Source: Fictibacillus solisalsi
GTDB taxonomy: Bacteria > Bacillota > Bacilli > Bacillales > Fictibacillaceae
DNA length: 64,000 nt
Assembly (NCBI RefSeq): GCF_900103485.1
Contig: NZ_FNHW01000001.1
Location: 1,151,418 to 1,215,417 of the forward strand
Direction: 5' to 3'
The position numbers and the translations under genes were made by a program. This document shows positions 1 to 7,702 of this stretch, one piece after another (the stretch's first letter is position 1; every line of letters starts with the position of its first letter). Below the pieces are notes generated by a model. That model saw only the letters and a list, made by a program, of their open reading frames with translations, was not told where the DNA came from and did not search any database.

Positions 1-310
1 AGTCAGGTCTGAAGAAGAAATAAAGATTCAGGCCGAGCGGATTAATGAGAAGCTTGCCTCAGAGTACGAGTGCCATATCATCAAGGGACATTCCATGGTT
101 GGCGGGGGAACGATGCCTGATGTTGTGCTGCCTACCTATATTATAGAAGTAACACATCCCGCATTTTCTGCCTCCGAGCTTTCAAGGAGGCTGAGGGAAA
201 AAACTGTTCCAGTGATTGTTACCGTCAAAAATGATTGTTGCCACATTGATCCCAGGACCGTGGATGAAGCGGATGAGGCTGCCCTGCTTTCTGCTTTTCT
301 TTCCCTTTAA
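1..310 (+). CDS. selA: L-seryl-tRNA(Sec) selenium transferase, C-terminal part
   Basis: The frame is open from base 2, so only about the last 102 residues are present; the start lies before the window. SelA is a PLP enzyme that converts seryl-tRNA(Sec) to selenocysteyl-tRNA(Sec). The tail has the family's VGGGTMPDV segment, an RRLRE..PVIVTV stretch and a closing DPRTVDEADE motif, as in SelA C-termini. The PLP lysine would be upstream and is not seen. Related enzymes such as D-glucosaminate-6-phosphate ammonia-lyase share the fold, so the Sec role is inferred. No selB follows. A hairpin lies directly after the stop. Confidence 0.75.
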   Translation, partial: VRSEEEIKIQAERINEKLASEYECHIIKGHSMVGGGTMPDVVLPTYIIEVTHPAFSASELSRRLREKTVPVIVTVKNDCCHIDPRTVDEADEAALLSAFLSL

Positions 311-336
311 AAAAAGCCAGCTTTTTTGGCTGGCTT
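308..336 (-). terminator. Terminator of sspP, shared hairpin with selA end
   Basis: Stem AAGCCAGC/GCTGGCTT (314-321 with 329-336). Read on the minus strand it is followed by eight T, so it mainly terminates sspP, whose stop codon overlaps the stem. It may also stop selA transcripts, although the plus-strand T tract is weak. Confidence 0.75.
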
Positions 337-475
337 ACATTTTTCCGCCATGATTTTGGCGGGTATGATTTCGGTTTTTCACTTTCTTTGAACCGCTTAA
401 CGGTTCCGGCTGCCCGGGATTTTCACCCTTCGGGGCATTTTTCCGAATATCTTTAAACCGGTTATGCTCTGTCAT
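335..475 (-). CDS. sspP: Small acid-soluble spore protein P
   Basis: 46-residue basic protein matching SspP (CotL) of B. subtilis, with the hallmark segments [20 protein letters not shown] and VKNRNHTRQ. It is a minor SASP made in the forespore and carried in the spore core. The start at 475 is chosen because GGAGGT sits just upstream; an upstream in-frame extension lacks a ribosome site. In B. subtilis sspP is cotranscribed with sspO. Here the two share a strand but are separated by a plus-strand gene. No clear sigma-G promoter was found directly upstream on the minus strand. Confidence 0.92.
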   Translation of the reverse strand: MTEHNRFKDIRKNAPKGENPGQPEPLSGSKKVKNRNHTRQNHGGKM

Positions 476-492
476 AGGTGACCTCCGAAAAT

Positions 493-523
493 TGAATAAT
501 TTGCCGCTTGTTTTGGCATAGTA
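493..523 (+). promoter_or_regulatory. Sigma-G-type promoter
   Basis: TGAATA (493-498), an 18-bp spacer, then CATAGTA (517-523). This matches the forespore sigma-G consensus (-35 TGNATA, -10 CATACTA) with one mismatch at -10. It points to the gene at 554, with a start expected near 530. Confidence 0.65.
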
Positions 524-553
524 AATGCATCTCAATCAAAAAGGAGAACAACA

Positions 554-808
554 ATGCCGTATCATAAAGACAAGCAACAAGCGTTTCAGGATGCAGAAAA
601 AGGATATTCGCAAGCCGTTGAAGCACATCAGCTGATTCAATCAGATGCTGCGGACTATGGCACAAGAGTTAAAGAACTGAGAAAAGAGGCAGAGGAAGCT
701 CTTCAGCAGATCGATAATGCCCTTGAAGTGTCTTCCGAACATCAAAGACAGCAGCTTGAGCAATACCGTGACGAGCTTAAGGGCTACATAAACCAGTACC
801 CGAATTAA
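554..808 (+). CDS. Small helical protein, putative forespore gene (YtzC/DUF2524-like)
   Basis: 84 residues, highly charged, predicted almost entirely helical, with a Glu/Gln-rich second half ([27 protein letters not shown], broken here by no Pro or Gly). The pattern of a [17 protein letters not shown] stretch resembles the YtzC/DUF2524 family, but I assign this only tentatively. An AAAAAGGAG ribosome site precedes the ATG. A sigma-G-type promoter sits 30 bp upstream, suggesting expression in the forespore. It lies between the oppositely oriented sspO and sspP and overlaps the sspO end by 4 bp. Function unknown. Confidence 0.7.
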   Translation: MPYHKDKQQAFQDAEKGYSQAVEAHQLIQSDAADYGTRVKELRKEAEEALQQIDNALEVSSEHQRQQLEQYRDELKGYINQYPN

Positions 809-981
809 TGACGTTTTTTCGTCTTTTTATTGTTTTGCTTTTGGGCTTCGGTCAACGGTTCATTATGTGCCTGCAGCTGTTCATTGCCGAACTCTGTATT
901 ATAACCTGCACCGCCGCCTTGTGCTTTTGCTGCGTTCATGCCGGGACGGACATGATTTGCTTTTCCTTTAGGCTTGGACAT
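805..981 (-). CDS. sspO: Small acid-soluble spore protein O
   Basis: 58 residues; [23 protein letters not shown] and [15 protein letters not shown] match SspO (CotK), a minor forespore SASP. It is about ten residues longer than the B. subtilis protein (48 aa), and the extra part contains TEFGNEQ, which resembles the GPR-protease site of gamma-type SASPs. The start at 981 has GGGGGTGG eight bases upstream. The stop overlaps the convergent gene's stop by four bases, so there is no terminator between them. Confidence 0.9.
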   Translation of the reverse strand: MSKPKGKANHVRPGMNAAKAQGGGAGYNTEFGNEQLQAHNEPLTEAQKQNNKKTKKRH

Positions 982-1023
982 TTGTATTCCACCCCCTTGT
1001 CTGTTAGTCTGCGCAGTAGCACG

Positions 1024-1059
1024 AAAAAAAGCACTCCCTATTTCTGGAGTGCTTTTTTT
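1024..1059 (-). terminator. Bidirectional-looking terminator
   Basis: Stem GCACTCC/GGAGTGC (1031-1037 with 1046-1052) with A7 on one side and T7 on the other. It lies just after the DUF378 gene stop on the minus strand and upstream of sspO, so it ends the former's transcript. Confidence 0.8.
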
Positions 1060-1083
1060 AAAGTGGTAATTTTGGTAATTCAA

Positions 1084-1275
1084 CTATTTTTTCCTGAACC
1101 AATCGATCAGGAGCCAGAGTCCGCTCAAACCTACGAGGACATAAATGACCTGCCCGGTTGTGGAACCGCTTCCAAAAATAGCGCTGACTACATTAGTATC
1201 AAATAATCCGATTAATCCCCAGTTCAATGCTCCGATAATCGCAAGCAATGTGGCCAAATGTTTTAAGATCGCCAT
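1084..1275 (-). CDS. yuzA: DUF378 family small membrane protein (YuzA-like)
   Basis: 63 residues with two hydrophobic segments (about 5-27 and 40-58) separated by a short Gly/Ser loop. It contains the GALNWGLIG signature of DUF378 proteins such as B. subtilis YuzA. AAAGGAG lies upstream of the ATG. Function is unknown; family members are small integral membrane proteins. It is divergent from aconitase, sharing the 275-bp intergenic region that carries the CcpC-type sites. Confidence 0.85.
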   Translation of the reverse strand: MAILKHLATLLAIIGALNWGLIGLFDTNVVSAIFGSGSTTGQVIYVLVGLSGLWLLIDWFRKK

Positions 1276-1355
1276 GCCGTCGACTCTCCTTTCAGTATCT
1301 TTTTGAAGTCTTTATATCATACGAAGACCTAGCGGTTTGGTGATTATTTTACTTT

Positions 1356-1370
1356 ATAAGATTTACTTAT
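1356..1370. promoter_or_regulatory. CcpC box I (ATAA-N7-TTAT dyad)
   Basis: ATAA GATTTAC TTAT at 1356-1370 is the dyad recognised by the LysR regulator CcpC in Bacillus citB and citZ promoters. Its centre (1363) is about 66 bp upstream of the predicted start near 1429, the spacing known for B. subtilis citB. Confidence 0.7.
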
Positions 1371-1393
1371 ATCGTTTAATAACTATTCTGTAC

Positions 1394-1422
1394 TTTACTT
1401 ATTGAAAGCACTTTCGTATGAT
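1394..1422 (+). promoter_or_regulatory. acnA promoter with CcpC half-site
   Basis: TTTACT (1394-1399), 17-bp spacer, TATGAT (1417-1422). TTAT at 1399-1402 overlaps the end of the -35 element, near -28, and matches the second CcpC half-site. TTTACTTAT occurs at both 1362 and 1394, exactly 32 bp apart. Confidence 0.7.
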
Positions 1423-1550
1423 AAGTAAGGGAAAAGATTGTAGAACAGATAGAGCGAATATTGCATGGGATTTAGCAATTTTTCGACAATTTTTCTCTGA
1501 ATTAGTGTATGATTGGTATGATGGTTTTTTTGAAGGAGGAGAGTGGAGTA

Positions 1551-4283
1551 ATGAGTAAACAACAAAATGATGTTTTCAAGGCGCGTTCATCATTCAGCGT
1601 CAATGGAAAAACCTACAACTATTATCGTCTAAAGGCACTCGAAGAAGCGGGTGTGGGCAATATATCCAAATTGCCTTATTCCATTAAAATCTTGCTTGAG
1701 TCTGTCTTGCGTCAATATGACGGCCGAGTAATATTGAAAGAACATATTGAGAACCTCTCTAAATGGGGAACTTCAGATGTCAAAAATATCGATGTTCCTT
1801 TCAAACCGTCCCGCGTTATCCTGCAGGACTTTACAGGTGTTCCGGCAGTGGTTGACTTGGCTTCCCTTAGAAAAGCCATGAAAGATATGGGTGGAGACCC
1901 TGCACAAATCAATCCTGATATTCCAGTTGACCTTGTCGTTGACCACTCTGTCCAAGTTGATAAATTTGGTACAGCTGACTCTTTAAATGTAAACATGAAT
2001 CTTGAATTTGAACGAAACGAAGAACGTTACAAGCTGCTTAGCTGGGCACAATCCGCGTTTGACAACTACCGTGCGGTTCCACCTGCAACAGGTATCGTTC
2101 ACCAGGTAAACCTTGAGTATCTTGCATCCGTTGTTCAAAGCCATGAAATTGACGGAGAGCTTGAAGCATTCCCTGATTCATTGGTTGGAACCGATTCCCA
2201 TACGACCATGATCAATGGTCTTGGCGTACTTGGATGGGGTGTTGGTGGAATCGAGGCGGAAGCCGGAATGCTCGGACAGCCGTCTTATTTCCCGGTGCCT
2301 GAAGTAATTGGTGTGAAGCTTGTTGGTGAACTTCCTGACGGCGCAACAGCAACTGACCTTGCGCTTAAAGTTACCCAAGTGCTTCGTGAGAAAAAAGTAG
2401 TCGGCAAGTTTGTAGAATTCTTTGGCCCTGGACTTGCGGAAATGCCTTTGGCTGACCGTGCGACCATCTCTAACATGGCTCCTGAATATGGTGCTACTTG
2501 TGGATTCTTCCCGGTTGATGAAGAGGCGCTTAACTATCTTCGTCTGACTGGAAGATCTGAAGATCAAATCAAGCTTGTTGAAGAATATAGCAAAGCCAAC
2601 GGGTTGTTCTACACTGCAGGTTCTTCTGAAGATCCAATTTTCACTGACGTGGTGGAAATCGATCTTGCTGAAATCGAATCCAATCTTTCCGGACCAAAAC
2701 GTCCACAAGATTTGATCCCTCTTTCTAAAATGAAAGATGCCTTCAATAAAGCACTTGTTTCTCCACAAGGAAATGCCGGATTTGGCTTGACTGAAGAAGA
2801 GATCAATAAAGAAGCAACCGTTAAGCATCCAGATGGCGAAAAATCCGTGATGAAAACTGGTGCTGTTGCGATTGCTGCGATCACAAGCTGTACCAATACC
2901 TCCAACCCTTACGTAATGCTTGGTGCTGGTCTATTGGCGAAAAAAGCTGTTGAAAAAGGATTAAAAGTACCTGGATATGTGAAAACTTCACTAGCTCCGG
3001 GATCCAAGGTTGTTACAGGCTACCTGGAAAATGCAGGACTTATGCCTTACCTGGATCAACTTGGCTTCAACCTTGTTGGATACGGGTGTACGACTTGTAT
3101 CGGTAACTCCGGTCCTTTGTCACTTGAAGTAGAACAAGCGATTGCCAAGAATGATCTGACCGTCACTTCTGTACTTTCTGGTAACCGTAACTTTGAAGGA
3201 CGTATTCACCCGTTAGTGAAAGCAAACTACCTGGCTTCTCCGCCGCTAGTTGTTGCTTATGCGCTTGCAGGAACAGTTGATATTGACCTTCAAACGGATT
3301 CTTTTGGAAAAGACAGCGAAGGCAATGATGTATACTTTAAAGACATTTGGCCATCTTCTGCAGAAATTAAAGAAGCAATGAGCCAGGCGGTAACTCCTGA
3401 GTTGTTCAAAAAGGAATACGAAGATGTATTCGATGAGAATGCACGCTGGAACGCATTAAAAACAACTGGAGATAAGCTGTACAGCTGGGATGATAAGTCC
3501 ACTTACATCCAGAACCCGCCGTTCTTCGAAAATCTTTCTGCGGAACTTAAAGAAATTCAGCCGCTTAAAGACCTTCGCCTGATTGCGAAATTCGGAGATT
3601 CTGTTACAACTGACCACATTTCACCAGCTGGGGCAATTGCCAAAGATTCTCCTGCAGGGAAATACTTGATCAGAAATGGTGTAGAACCACGTGAATTCAA
3701 CTCATACGGTTCCCGCCGAGGAAACCATGAAGTCATGATGCGCGGTACGTTTGCGAACATCCGTATCCGTAACCAGATCGCTCCTGGAACTGAGGGAGGA
3801 TGGACAACATACTGGCCGAATGAAGAAGTCATGAGCATCTATAAAGCAGCGATGAAATACAAAGAGAACAATACTGGCTTGATGGTCATTGCCGGTAAGG
3901 ATTATGGAATGGGAAGCTCCCGTGACTGGGCAGCTAAAGGTACAAACCTTCTTGGAATCCAAACCGTTCTTGCTGAAAGCTTCGAGCGTATTCACCGCAG
4001 CAACCTTGTATTGATGGGCGTTCTTCCATTGCAGTTTAAAGAAGGCGAAAACGCTGAAACGTATGGTCTGACTGGAAAAGAATCCTTCACTGTACAAGTG
4101 GACGAAAATGTGAAGCCTCGTGATGTTGTTAAAGTTACAGCGGTGTCCGAAGATGGCACAAAAACCGAATTTGATGTGGTTGCCCGTTTTGACAGTGAAG
4201 TGGAGATCGATTACTATCGCCATGGAGGAATTCTTCCAATGGTTCTCCGCAACAAGATTGCCAACAAACAGCCACAAAACTAA
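1551..4283 (+). CDS. acnA: Aconitate hydratase
   Basis: 910 residues, the usual length of Bacillus CitB. It isomerises citrate to isocitrate in the TCA cycle through a [4Fe-4S] cluster; the B. subtilis enzyme also binds RNA as an iron-regulatory protein. Cluster cysteines are C447 (SCTNTSNP), C513 and C516 (GCTTCIGN). Substrate-loop motifs GTDSHTTM and the C-terminal swivel motif [10 protein letters not shown] are present. The start at 1551 is chosen over an in-frame ATG at 1509 because GAAGGAGGAG lies just before it. CcpC-type sites upstream suggest repression relieved by citrate. A terminator follows the stop. Confidence 0.97.
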   Translation: MSKQQNDVFKARSSFSVNGKTYNYYRLKALEEAGVGNISKLPYSIKILLESVLRQYDGRVILKEHIENLSKWGTSDVKNIDVPFKPSRVILQDFTGVPAVVDLASLRKAMKDMGGDPAQINPDIPVDLVVDHSVQVDKFGTADSLNVNMNLEFERNEERYKLLSWAQSAFDNYRAVPPATGIVHQVNLEYLASVVQSHEIDGELEAFPDSLVGTDSHTTMINGLGVLGWGVGGIEAEAGMLGQPSYFPVPEVIGVKLVGELPDGATATDLALKVTQVLREKKVVGKFVEFFGPGLAEMPLADRATISNMAPEYGATCGFFPVDEEALNYLRLTGRSEDQIKLVEEYSKANGLFYTAGSSEDPIFTDVVEIDLAEIESNLSGPKRPQDLIPLSKMKDAFNKALVSPQGNAGFGLTEEEINKEATVKHPDGEKSVMKTGAVAIAAITSCTNTSNPYVMLGAGLLAKKAVEKGLKVPGYVKTSLAPGSKVVTGYLENAGLMPYLDQLGFNLVGYGCTTCIGNSGPLSLEVEQAIAKNDLTVTSVLSGNRNFEGRIHPLVKANYLASPPLVVAYALAGTVDIDLQTDSFGKDSEGNDVYFKDIWPSSAEIKEAMSQAVTPELFKKEYEDVFDENARWNALKTTGDKLYSWDDKSTYIQNPPFFENLSAELKEIQPLKDLRLIAKFGDSVTTDHISPAGAIAKDSPAGKYLIRNGVEPREFNSYGSRRGNHEVMMRGTFANIRIRNQIAPGTEGGWTTYWPNEEVMSIYKAAMKYKENNTGLMVIAGKDYGMGSSRDWAAKGTNLLGIQTVLAESFERIHRSNLVLMGVLPLQFKEGENAETYGLTGKESFTVQVDENVKPRDVVKVTAVSEDGTKTEFDVVARFDSEVEIDYYRHGGILPMVLRNKIANKQPQN

Positions 4284-4290
4284 TAATAAA

Positions 4291-4317
4291 AGCTCTCCTT
4301 TTGGAGGGTTTTTTTTT
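4291..4317 (+). terminator. acnA terminator
   Basis: CTCTCC-TTTT-GGAGGG hairpin (4293-4308) followed by nine T, starting eight bases after the acnA stop. Confidence 0.8.
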
Positions 4318-4402
4318 GTGCTTATTTTTCTGAACATTTGAATAAAAAAATGTTATTCTGTCAAAAGTAATAATAGACCAATCAGGAAGAAGGAATGCAA
4401 AA

Positions 4403-4531
4403 GTGAGAAAAAGCAGACATGCTTCATTTAAAGACCTGGTAATGGAAAATAAACGCGAGTTGTTGAGCAATCAGGATGAAATGGAAAGAATTGAAAAGAA
4501 GCTGGAAGAAAGACATACAAGAAGAGCCTAA
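4403..4531 (+). CDS. FbpB-family small basic protein
   Basis: 42-residue basic protein with a GTG start, preceded by AGGAAGAAGGA. The core FKDLVMENKRELL and ..MERIEKKLEERH match the FbpB-like small basic protein family of Bacillus. In B. subtilis FbpB assists the small RNA FsrA in iron sparing, which represses iron-rich enzymes including aconitase. Many genomes carry several paralogues of unknown role, so an iron function here is inference from family and from its place next to acnA. It has its own terminator. No Fur box was recognised in the 85 bp upstream. Confidence 0.7.
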   Translation: MRKSRHASFKDLVMENKRELLSNQDEMERIEKKLEERHTRRA

Positions 4532-4560
4532 AAGAGACAGGAAGTACCTGTTTCTTTTTT
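4532..4560 (+). terminator. Terminator of the fbpB-like gene
   Basis: AAGAGACAGG/CCTGTTTCTT stem (4532-4541 with 4547-4556), loop AAGTA, followed by a T run. Confidence 0.75.
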
Positions 4561-4642
4561 GATTTGCGGGAAATGCTAGAAAGGAGCTTGCTGACAATAT
4601 TGATGTCCCGCAAGCCTTAAGCCCTTTAAGGAGGTTGAAGCA

Positions 4643-4783
4643 ATGAGCAATCCTAAAAGACATCCTCAGGGATTCGTGCCAAGCCACCTTGGCACACAGC
4701 CGCGGGAAGGAAAAGGGAACAAAGGGAAGCAAATGGCCAATAAAGGCAACGAGCATCCCGATTATGTACCTCCAAAAGGATAA
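4643..4783 (+). CDS. sspN: Small acid-soluble spore protein N
   Basis: 46 residues. The sequence FVPSHLGTQPR followed by a Gly/Lys/Asn-rich stretch (GKGNKGKQM) is the SspN family pattern. It is a minor SASP found in the forespore core. TTAAGGAGG lies 8 bases before the ATG. In B. subtilis sspN and tlp form an operon; here a strong terminator and a 170-codon gene lie between them. Confidence 0.9.
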   Translation: MSNPKRHPQGFVPSHLGTQPREGKGNKGKQMANKGNEHPDYVPPKG

Positions 4784-4794
4784 CTGCGATACCA

Positions 4795-4832
4795 AGCCAT
4801 TTTGCTTTTCGAGAGCAAAATGGCTTTTTTTT
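4795..4832 (+). terminator. sspN terminator
   Basis: Twelve-base perfect stem AGCCATTTTGCT/AGCAAAATGGCT (4795-4806 with 4814-4825) followed by eight T. Confidence 0.85.
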
Positions 4833-4923
4833 GTCCCATTTTCTGCTTGTTATGTGTACTACCACCATATAAATCGACTGAAAGCGAATAATTGTATATA
4901 GATGAGAAATAGGAGGGGTAGGG

Positions 4924-5436
4924 TTGATTACTGCTGAAGTAAAACCGCTGCCTGTTTCAACCAAAAAAGAAGACCAGGATTTGCTTTACCGCGAACTTGA
5001 GCTGCAAATGCAGCGTCTTGGCCATCTGGTTCCTTTTCGTGAAGAACTCAATTGGGGAAATGAGATTGGAACGGTTGAGATAGGTTCAGAAACCATTATT
5101 ACAAAATTAAAGAAAGCTGCCGCAAAAAGTGATGGTGTGCTTTTGTTATATGCAAAGCTGACAAAAGGCACTGTATATCAGCATATTATTATGCATCCAA
5201 ACGTTGAGGGATTTTACCTGCCATTTCGTTTCGAAGAGCCCTTTTTTATTACGGTGAAAAATAAAAAAATCTGGATTGGATCTTCCATCCGACTGGCTGA
5301 AGAATTGAACTGGCTTGAAATTACGATGCAGAATCACGATGAGCAAGAAGTCGTGGAGTGCTGGAGGGCTTTAAAGGAATTATGCGAACTCAGCATGGAA
5401 TATAACTCGCCGATTATCTTGAAAAAGCTGGGATAA
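4924..5436 (+). CDS. Hypothetical protein, unrecognised
   Basis: 170 residues, TTG start with AGGAGGGGTAGGG immediately upstream. No signal peptide or membrane segment; mixed alpha/beta composition, soluble and probably cytoplasmic. I do not recognise a family. It sits between sspN and tlp, where B. subtilis has no equivalent, and its stop codon almost abuts the tlp sigma-G-type promoter. The good ribosome site and normal codon use argue that it is real. Function not assigned. Confidence 0.75.
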   Translation: MITAEVKPLPVSTKKEDQDLLYRELELQMQRLGHLVPFREELNWGNEIGTVEIGSETIITKLKKAAAKSDGVLLLYAKLTKGTVYQHIIMHPNVEGFYLPFRFEEPFFITVKNKKIWIGSSIRLAEELNWLEITMQNHDEQEVVECWRALKELCELSMEYNSPIILKKLG

Positions 5437-5466
5437 CGTATAGATTCTCCGGTTTGATACAAACTA
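5437..5466 (+). promoter_or_regulatory. Sigma-F/G-type promoter of tlp
   Basis: CGTATA (5437-5442), 17-bp spacer, CAAACTA (5460-5466). The -10 differs from CATACTA at one base and the -35 carries the GNATA core. It starts one base after the preceding stop codon. Confidence 0.55.
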
Positions 5467-5498
5467 TAATGGATCAAATATTGGGAGGACAGATAATC

Positions 5499-5720
5499 AT
5501 GGCGAAACCAGATGATAGAAGCAATAATGCTGAAAGACTGCAGCAAATGGTTGAAAATACACAAGAAAACATTCAGGAAGCAAACGACTCCCTGCAAAAT
5601 ACGGATATGACGGATCAGCAAAAACAGCAAATCCGTGAAAAAAACCAGCGAAGAGAAGAAAGCATTCAGTCGTTTCAAAATGAAATACAGGATGAACAGT
5701 CTTTTCGCAAAAACCAATAA
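5499..5720 (+). CDS. tlp: Small acid-soluble spore protein Tlp
   Basis: 73 residues, very hydrophilic, Gln/Glu/Asn-rich. MAKPDDRSNNAERLQQMVENTQ is split here as MAKPDDRSNN and AERLQQMVEN; both match Tlp, a forespore-specific SASP once called thioredoxin-like protein. The start at 5499 follows GGGAGGACAG; an upstream in-frame start at 5454 has no ribosome site. A sigma-G-type promoter precedes it, and a terminator follows. Confidence 0.9.
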   Translation: MAKPDDRSNNAERLQQMVENTQENIQEANDSLQNTDMTDQQKQQIREKNQRREESIQSFQNEIQDEQSFRKNQ

Positions 5721-5730
5721 GTGAAAAACA

Positions 5731-5754
5731 AACCCCCGTTCATGGGGGTTTTTT
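5731..5754 (+). terminator. tlp terminator
   Basis: AACCCCC/GGGGGTT stem (5731-5737 with 5744-5750) followed by TTTT. Confidence 0.8.
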
Positions 5755-5815
5755 GCATTTTATTTCTATGGTTCGCCTTCCTGTGGTACACTCAAATTCG
5801 AGGTGAAAGCAAACG

Positions 5816-6247
5816 ATGTTGCGTTCAAAGACAAAAGTGGAAGTAAGGTATGCTGAAACCGATCAGATGGGTGTCGTTTATCATGCCAACTATCTGGTCT
5901 GGTTCGAACTGGGAAGAACGGCTTTTATTCGAGATCTGGGCTTCAGTTATGCGCAGATGGAGCAGGATGGCATCCTCTCCCCGGTGACCGAAATTCATGC
6001 GTACTACAAAAAGCCGCTGACCTATGGCCAGGAAGCTTTTGTGGAGACTTGGGTGGAGGAATATACAGGAGTCAAGGTGGTATATGGCTATGAAATTAGA
6101 AACAGCCAGGGTGATCTGTGCATCACAGGCAGCTCCACCCATGTTTGTGTGAAAAAAGACAGTTTCAAACCAGTGTCCATGAAAAAGTATTTTCCTGAAT
6201 GGCATCTCGCGTATGAAAAAGAGAAAAAGCGGAAGCAGGAACTGTAA
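5816..6247 (+). CDS. yneP: Acyl-CoA thioesterase, YneP family
   Basis: 143 residues. Hotdog-fold thioesterase of the 4-hydroxybenzoyl-CoA thioesterase/YbgC type. The motif YAETDQMGVVYHANYLVWFE is shown here at residues 12-31 and carries the catalytic aspartate (D17) followed by the YHANY signature. It likely hydrolyses an acyl-CoA; the physiological substrate is unknown. It follows tlp as in B. subtilis, and its stop overlaps the yneQ start by one base (TAATG), so the two are translationally coupled. Confidence 0.9.
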   Translation: MLRSKTKVEVRYAETDQMGVVYHANYLVWFELGRTAFIRDLGFSYAQMEQDGILSPVTEIHAYYKKPLTYGQEAFVETWVEEYTGVKVVYGYEIRNSQGDLCITGSSTHVCVKKDSFKPVSMKKYFPEWHLAYEKEKKRKQEL

Positions 6248-6561
6248 TGGCGTTCGGGTTGCAACGAGAAGAACTGCAGCACTGGAAGGCCGCAGTGGAG
6301 GACGGTGAAATCGCGTTTCTAACCCATTTTTGGTATGATCCCCGGTTTCCTGACGTTAAAACGGTAACCAAAGTCGGCTGCAGTAATCTTTCCAAACTTG
6401 AAGCATGGGGAAGAAGGTATGGACTGAAGAAAGAATGGATCGACCACCATAACGGCTATCCCCATTTTGATTTGATGGGAACCAAACAGTCCGAAATCTT
6501 GAAAAGCGAAAATAAAATGGACCAGCTGGAGAAGCTGATAAAAAAAGGAAGGAACCACTAA
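6247..6561 (+). CDS. yneQ: YneQ-family protein
   Basis: 104 residues, no membrane segment. Synteny (tlp-yneP-yneQ-yneR) and the conserved HFWYDPRFPD and TKVGC motifs identify it as YneQ. Function unknown. It starts within the yneP stop codon and its own stop codon lies in the loop of the terminator hairpin. Confidence 0.85.
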   Translation: MAFGLQREELQHWKAAVEDGEIAFLTHFWYDPRFPDVKTVTKVGCSNLSKLEAWGRRYGLKKEWIDHHNGYPHFDLMGTKQSEILKSENKMDQLEKLIKKGRNH

Positions 6562-6582
6562 CCTGCGGTTCCTTCCTTTTTC
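6544..6582. terminator. Bidirectional terminator between yneQ and yneR
   Basis: Thirteen-base stem AAAGGAAGGAACC with GGTTCCTTCCTTT (6544-6556 with 6567-6579), with A and T tracts on either side; serves both convergent genes. Confidence 0.85.
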
Positions 6583-6583
6583 A

Positions 6584-6871
6584 TTATTCATATGAAAAAT
6601 CTACATCTTCGTCATCTTTATTAAAATCAATGGTCAAATCATGACCATCAAAGTACCAAAGATCTTCCCGCTCAACGTAAAACGTAATACCGTCTTGCTC
6701 AACCAATGCTCCCGCTTCTTTGGGGGCTTCCTTTGTCACACCGAGTGAGAACCCGCTCTGTACCGTGCTGCAGCCTCCAAGGCGCACATAAAAACGCAAT
6801 TGATCACCCTCGCTTAATTCCAGTTCATTACGGTACCAGTCTGCGGCAGGCTGTGTAATCGTTATTTTCAT
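6584..6871 (-). CDS. yneR: HesB/YneR-family protein
   Basis: 95 residues, the length of B. subtilis YneR, belonging to the HesB-like iron-sulfur biosynthesis fold. Features are VRLGGCSTVQSGFSLG and a DLWYFDGHDL segment. A single conserved-position Cys is present; the CxGxC tail of true A-type carriers is absent, so iron-sulfur binding is unproven for this subfamily. The ATG at 6871 gives proper spacing from GAGAGAGG, better than two ATGs 6-9 bases upstream that abut it. Confidence 0.85.
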   Translation of the reverse strand: MKITITQPAADWYRNELELSEGDQLRFYVRLGGCSTVQSGFSLGVTKEAPKEAGALVEQDGITFYVEREDLWYFDGHDLTIDFNKDDEDVDFSYE

Positions 6872-7051
6872 ATCCATCATCCTCTCTCTTCATCGCACAG
6901 TGATCTTCTTCCACCTTTACTACTCTCCTGATACTATAGCCGAGATCGATTTTTATGAAAAGGATTTTGTGTTACAGCTGACTTTTCTTCTTCACTCAAA
7001 AAGGGTATAGTCCATAAGTGGACCTCTTAATAAAGAAAGGATGATCAGGCC

Positions 7052-7702
7052 ATGTTATCGGACATGAAGAAGATCTTTTTGCAGGCTAAAGAGCAATTTA
7101 CGGTTTCAGATCTTTTCTCTTCAGACTTACATATTTTATTCATTCTCGAATCTCCCCATCGTGAAGAAATTAAACATGGAGCACCCCTGGCGGGTTCTTC
7201 AGGTCGTTCTGTAAGCAAAGTGCTGTTTGGAGAACAGGAGGATTTACCGTTTGGCCGGCTTCTGAAAAAACACAGCGAACAACGGCCATACAAAGGTCTG
7301 GGCATTATGAATGTCTGTCCGTTCCCGATGCAAAGTGAGGCCATTCCGTCCGGGGAATGGGTGAATGAGCATTCTGATTTTGTAAAGGTGGTTGAAAAAG
7401 TACGAACGTCCAATGACAAAGATACCTACAAACAGGATGAATGGAATTCGTTTCAGGAAATCATGCTTGCGGATTTTAAAGAGCGGTTGAAAAAGCTAAG
7501 CAGCCGTCCGCTTGTGATCGTTCCTTGCGGCCGTTTTGCGCAAAAGCAATTCAGGCTGGCTGAAGTACTAAGCCCACGCTGGAGCCTCATCGAAAATGTC
7601 CCTCATCCATCCTATAATTCATGGACAAAGGAACGGTACAGTACGCAAATTCAGGAAGTTAAACATGCAGTGGAGTCACTGAAAGCGGGGGAATTAAAAT
7701 AA
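7052..7702 (+). CDS. Putative uracil-DNA glycosylase-superfamily protein
   Basis: 216 residues. The layout resembles the UDG fold: an early hydrophobic strand ending in an active-site-like loop (LHILFILESPHREEI, residues 25-39), a central LGIMNVCPFP strand, then VIVPCGRFAQ and a C-terminal NVPHPSYN segment that matches the HP-S motif IV position of UDG families. This is pattern recognition, not a confirmed assignment; substrate is unknown. The 3' end overlaps the convergent nhaC-like gene by 9 bases. AAAGGATGATC precedes the start. Confidence 0.7.
   Translation: MLSDMKKIFLQAKEQFTVSDLFSSDLHILFILESPHREEIKHGAPLAGSSGRSVSKVLFGEQEDLPFGRLLKKHSEQRPYKGLGIMNVCPFPMQSEAIPSGEWVNEHSDFVKVVEKVRTSNDKDTYKQDEWNSFQEIMLADFKERLKKLSSRPLVIVPCGRFAQKQFRLAEVLSPRWSLIENVPHPSYNSWTKERYSTQIQEVKHAVESLKAGELK

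Noticed and set aside
2178..2828. 216-codon minus-strand open frame inside acnA
   Set aside because: It lies wholly within the acnA coding region, has no ribosome site, and its residues follow the mirror pattern of the plus-strand codons.
4653..4964. 103-codon minus-strand frame over sspN and its terminator
   Set aside because: Antisense to sspN and crossing a strong terminator, no ribosome site.
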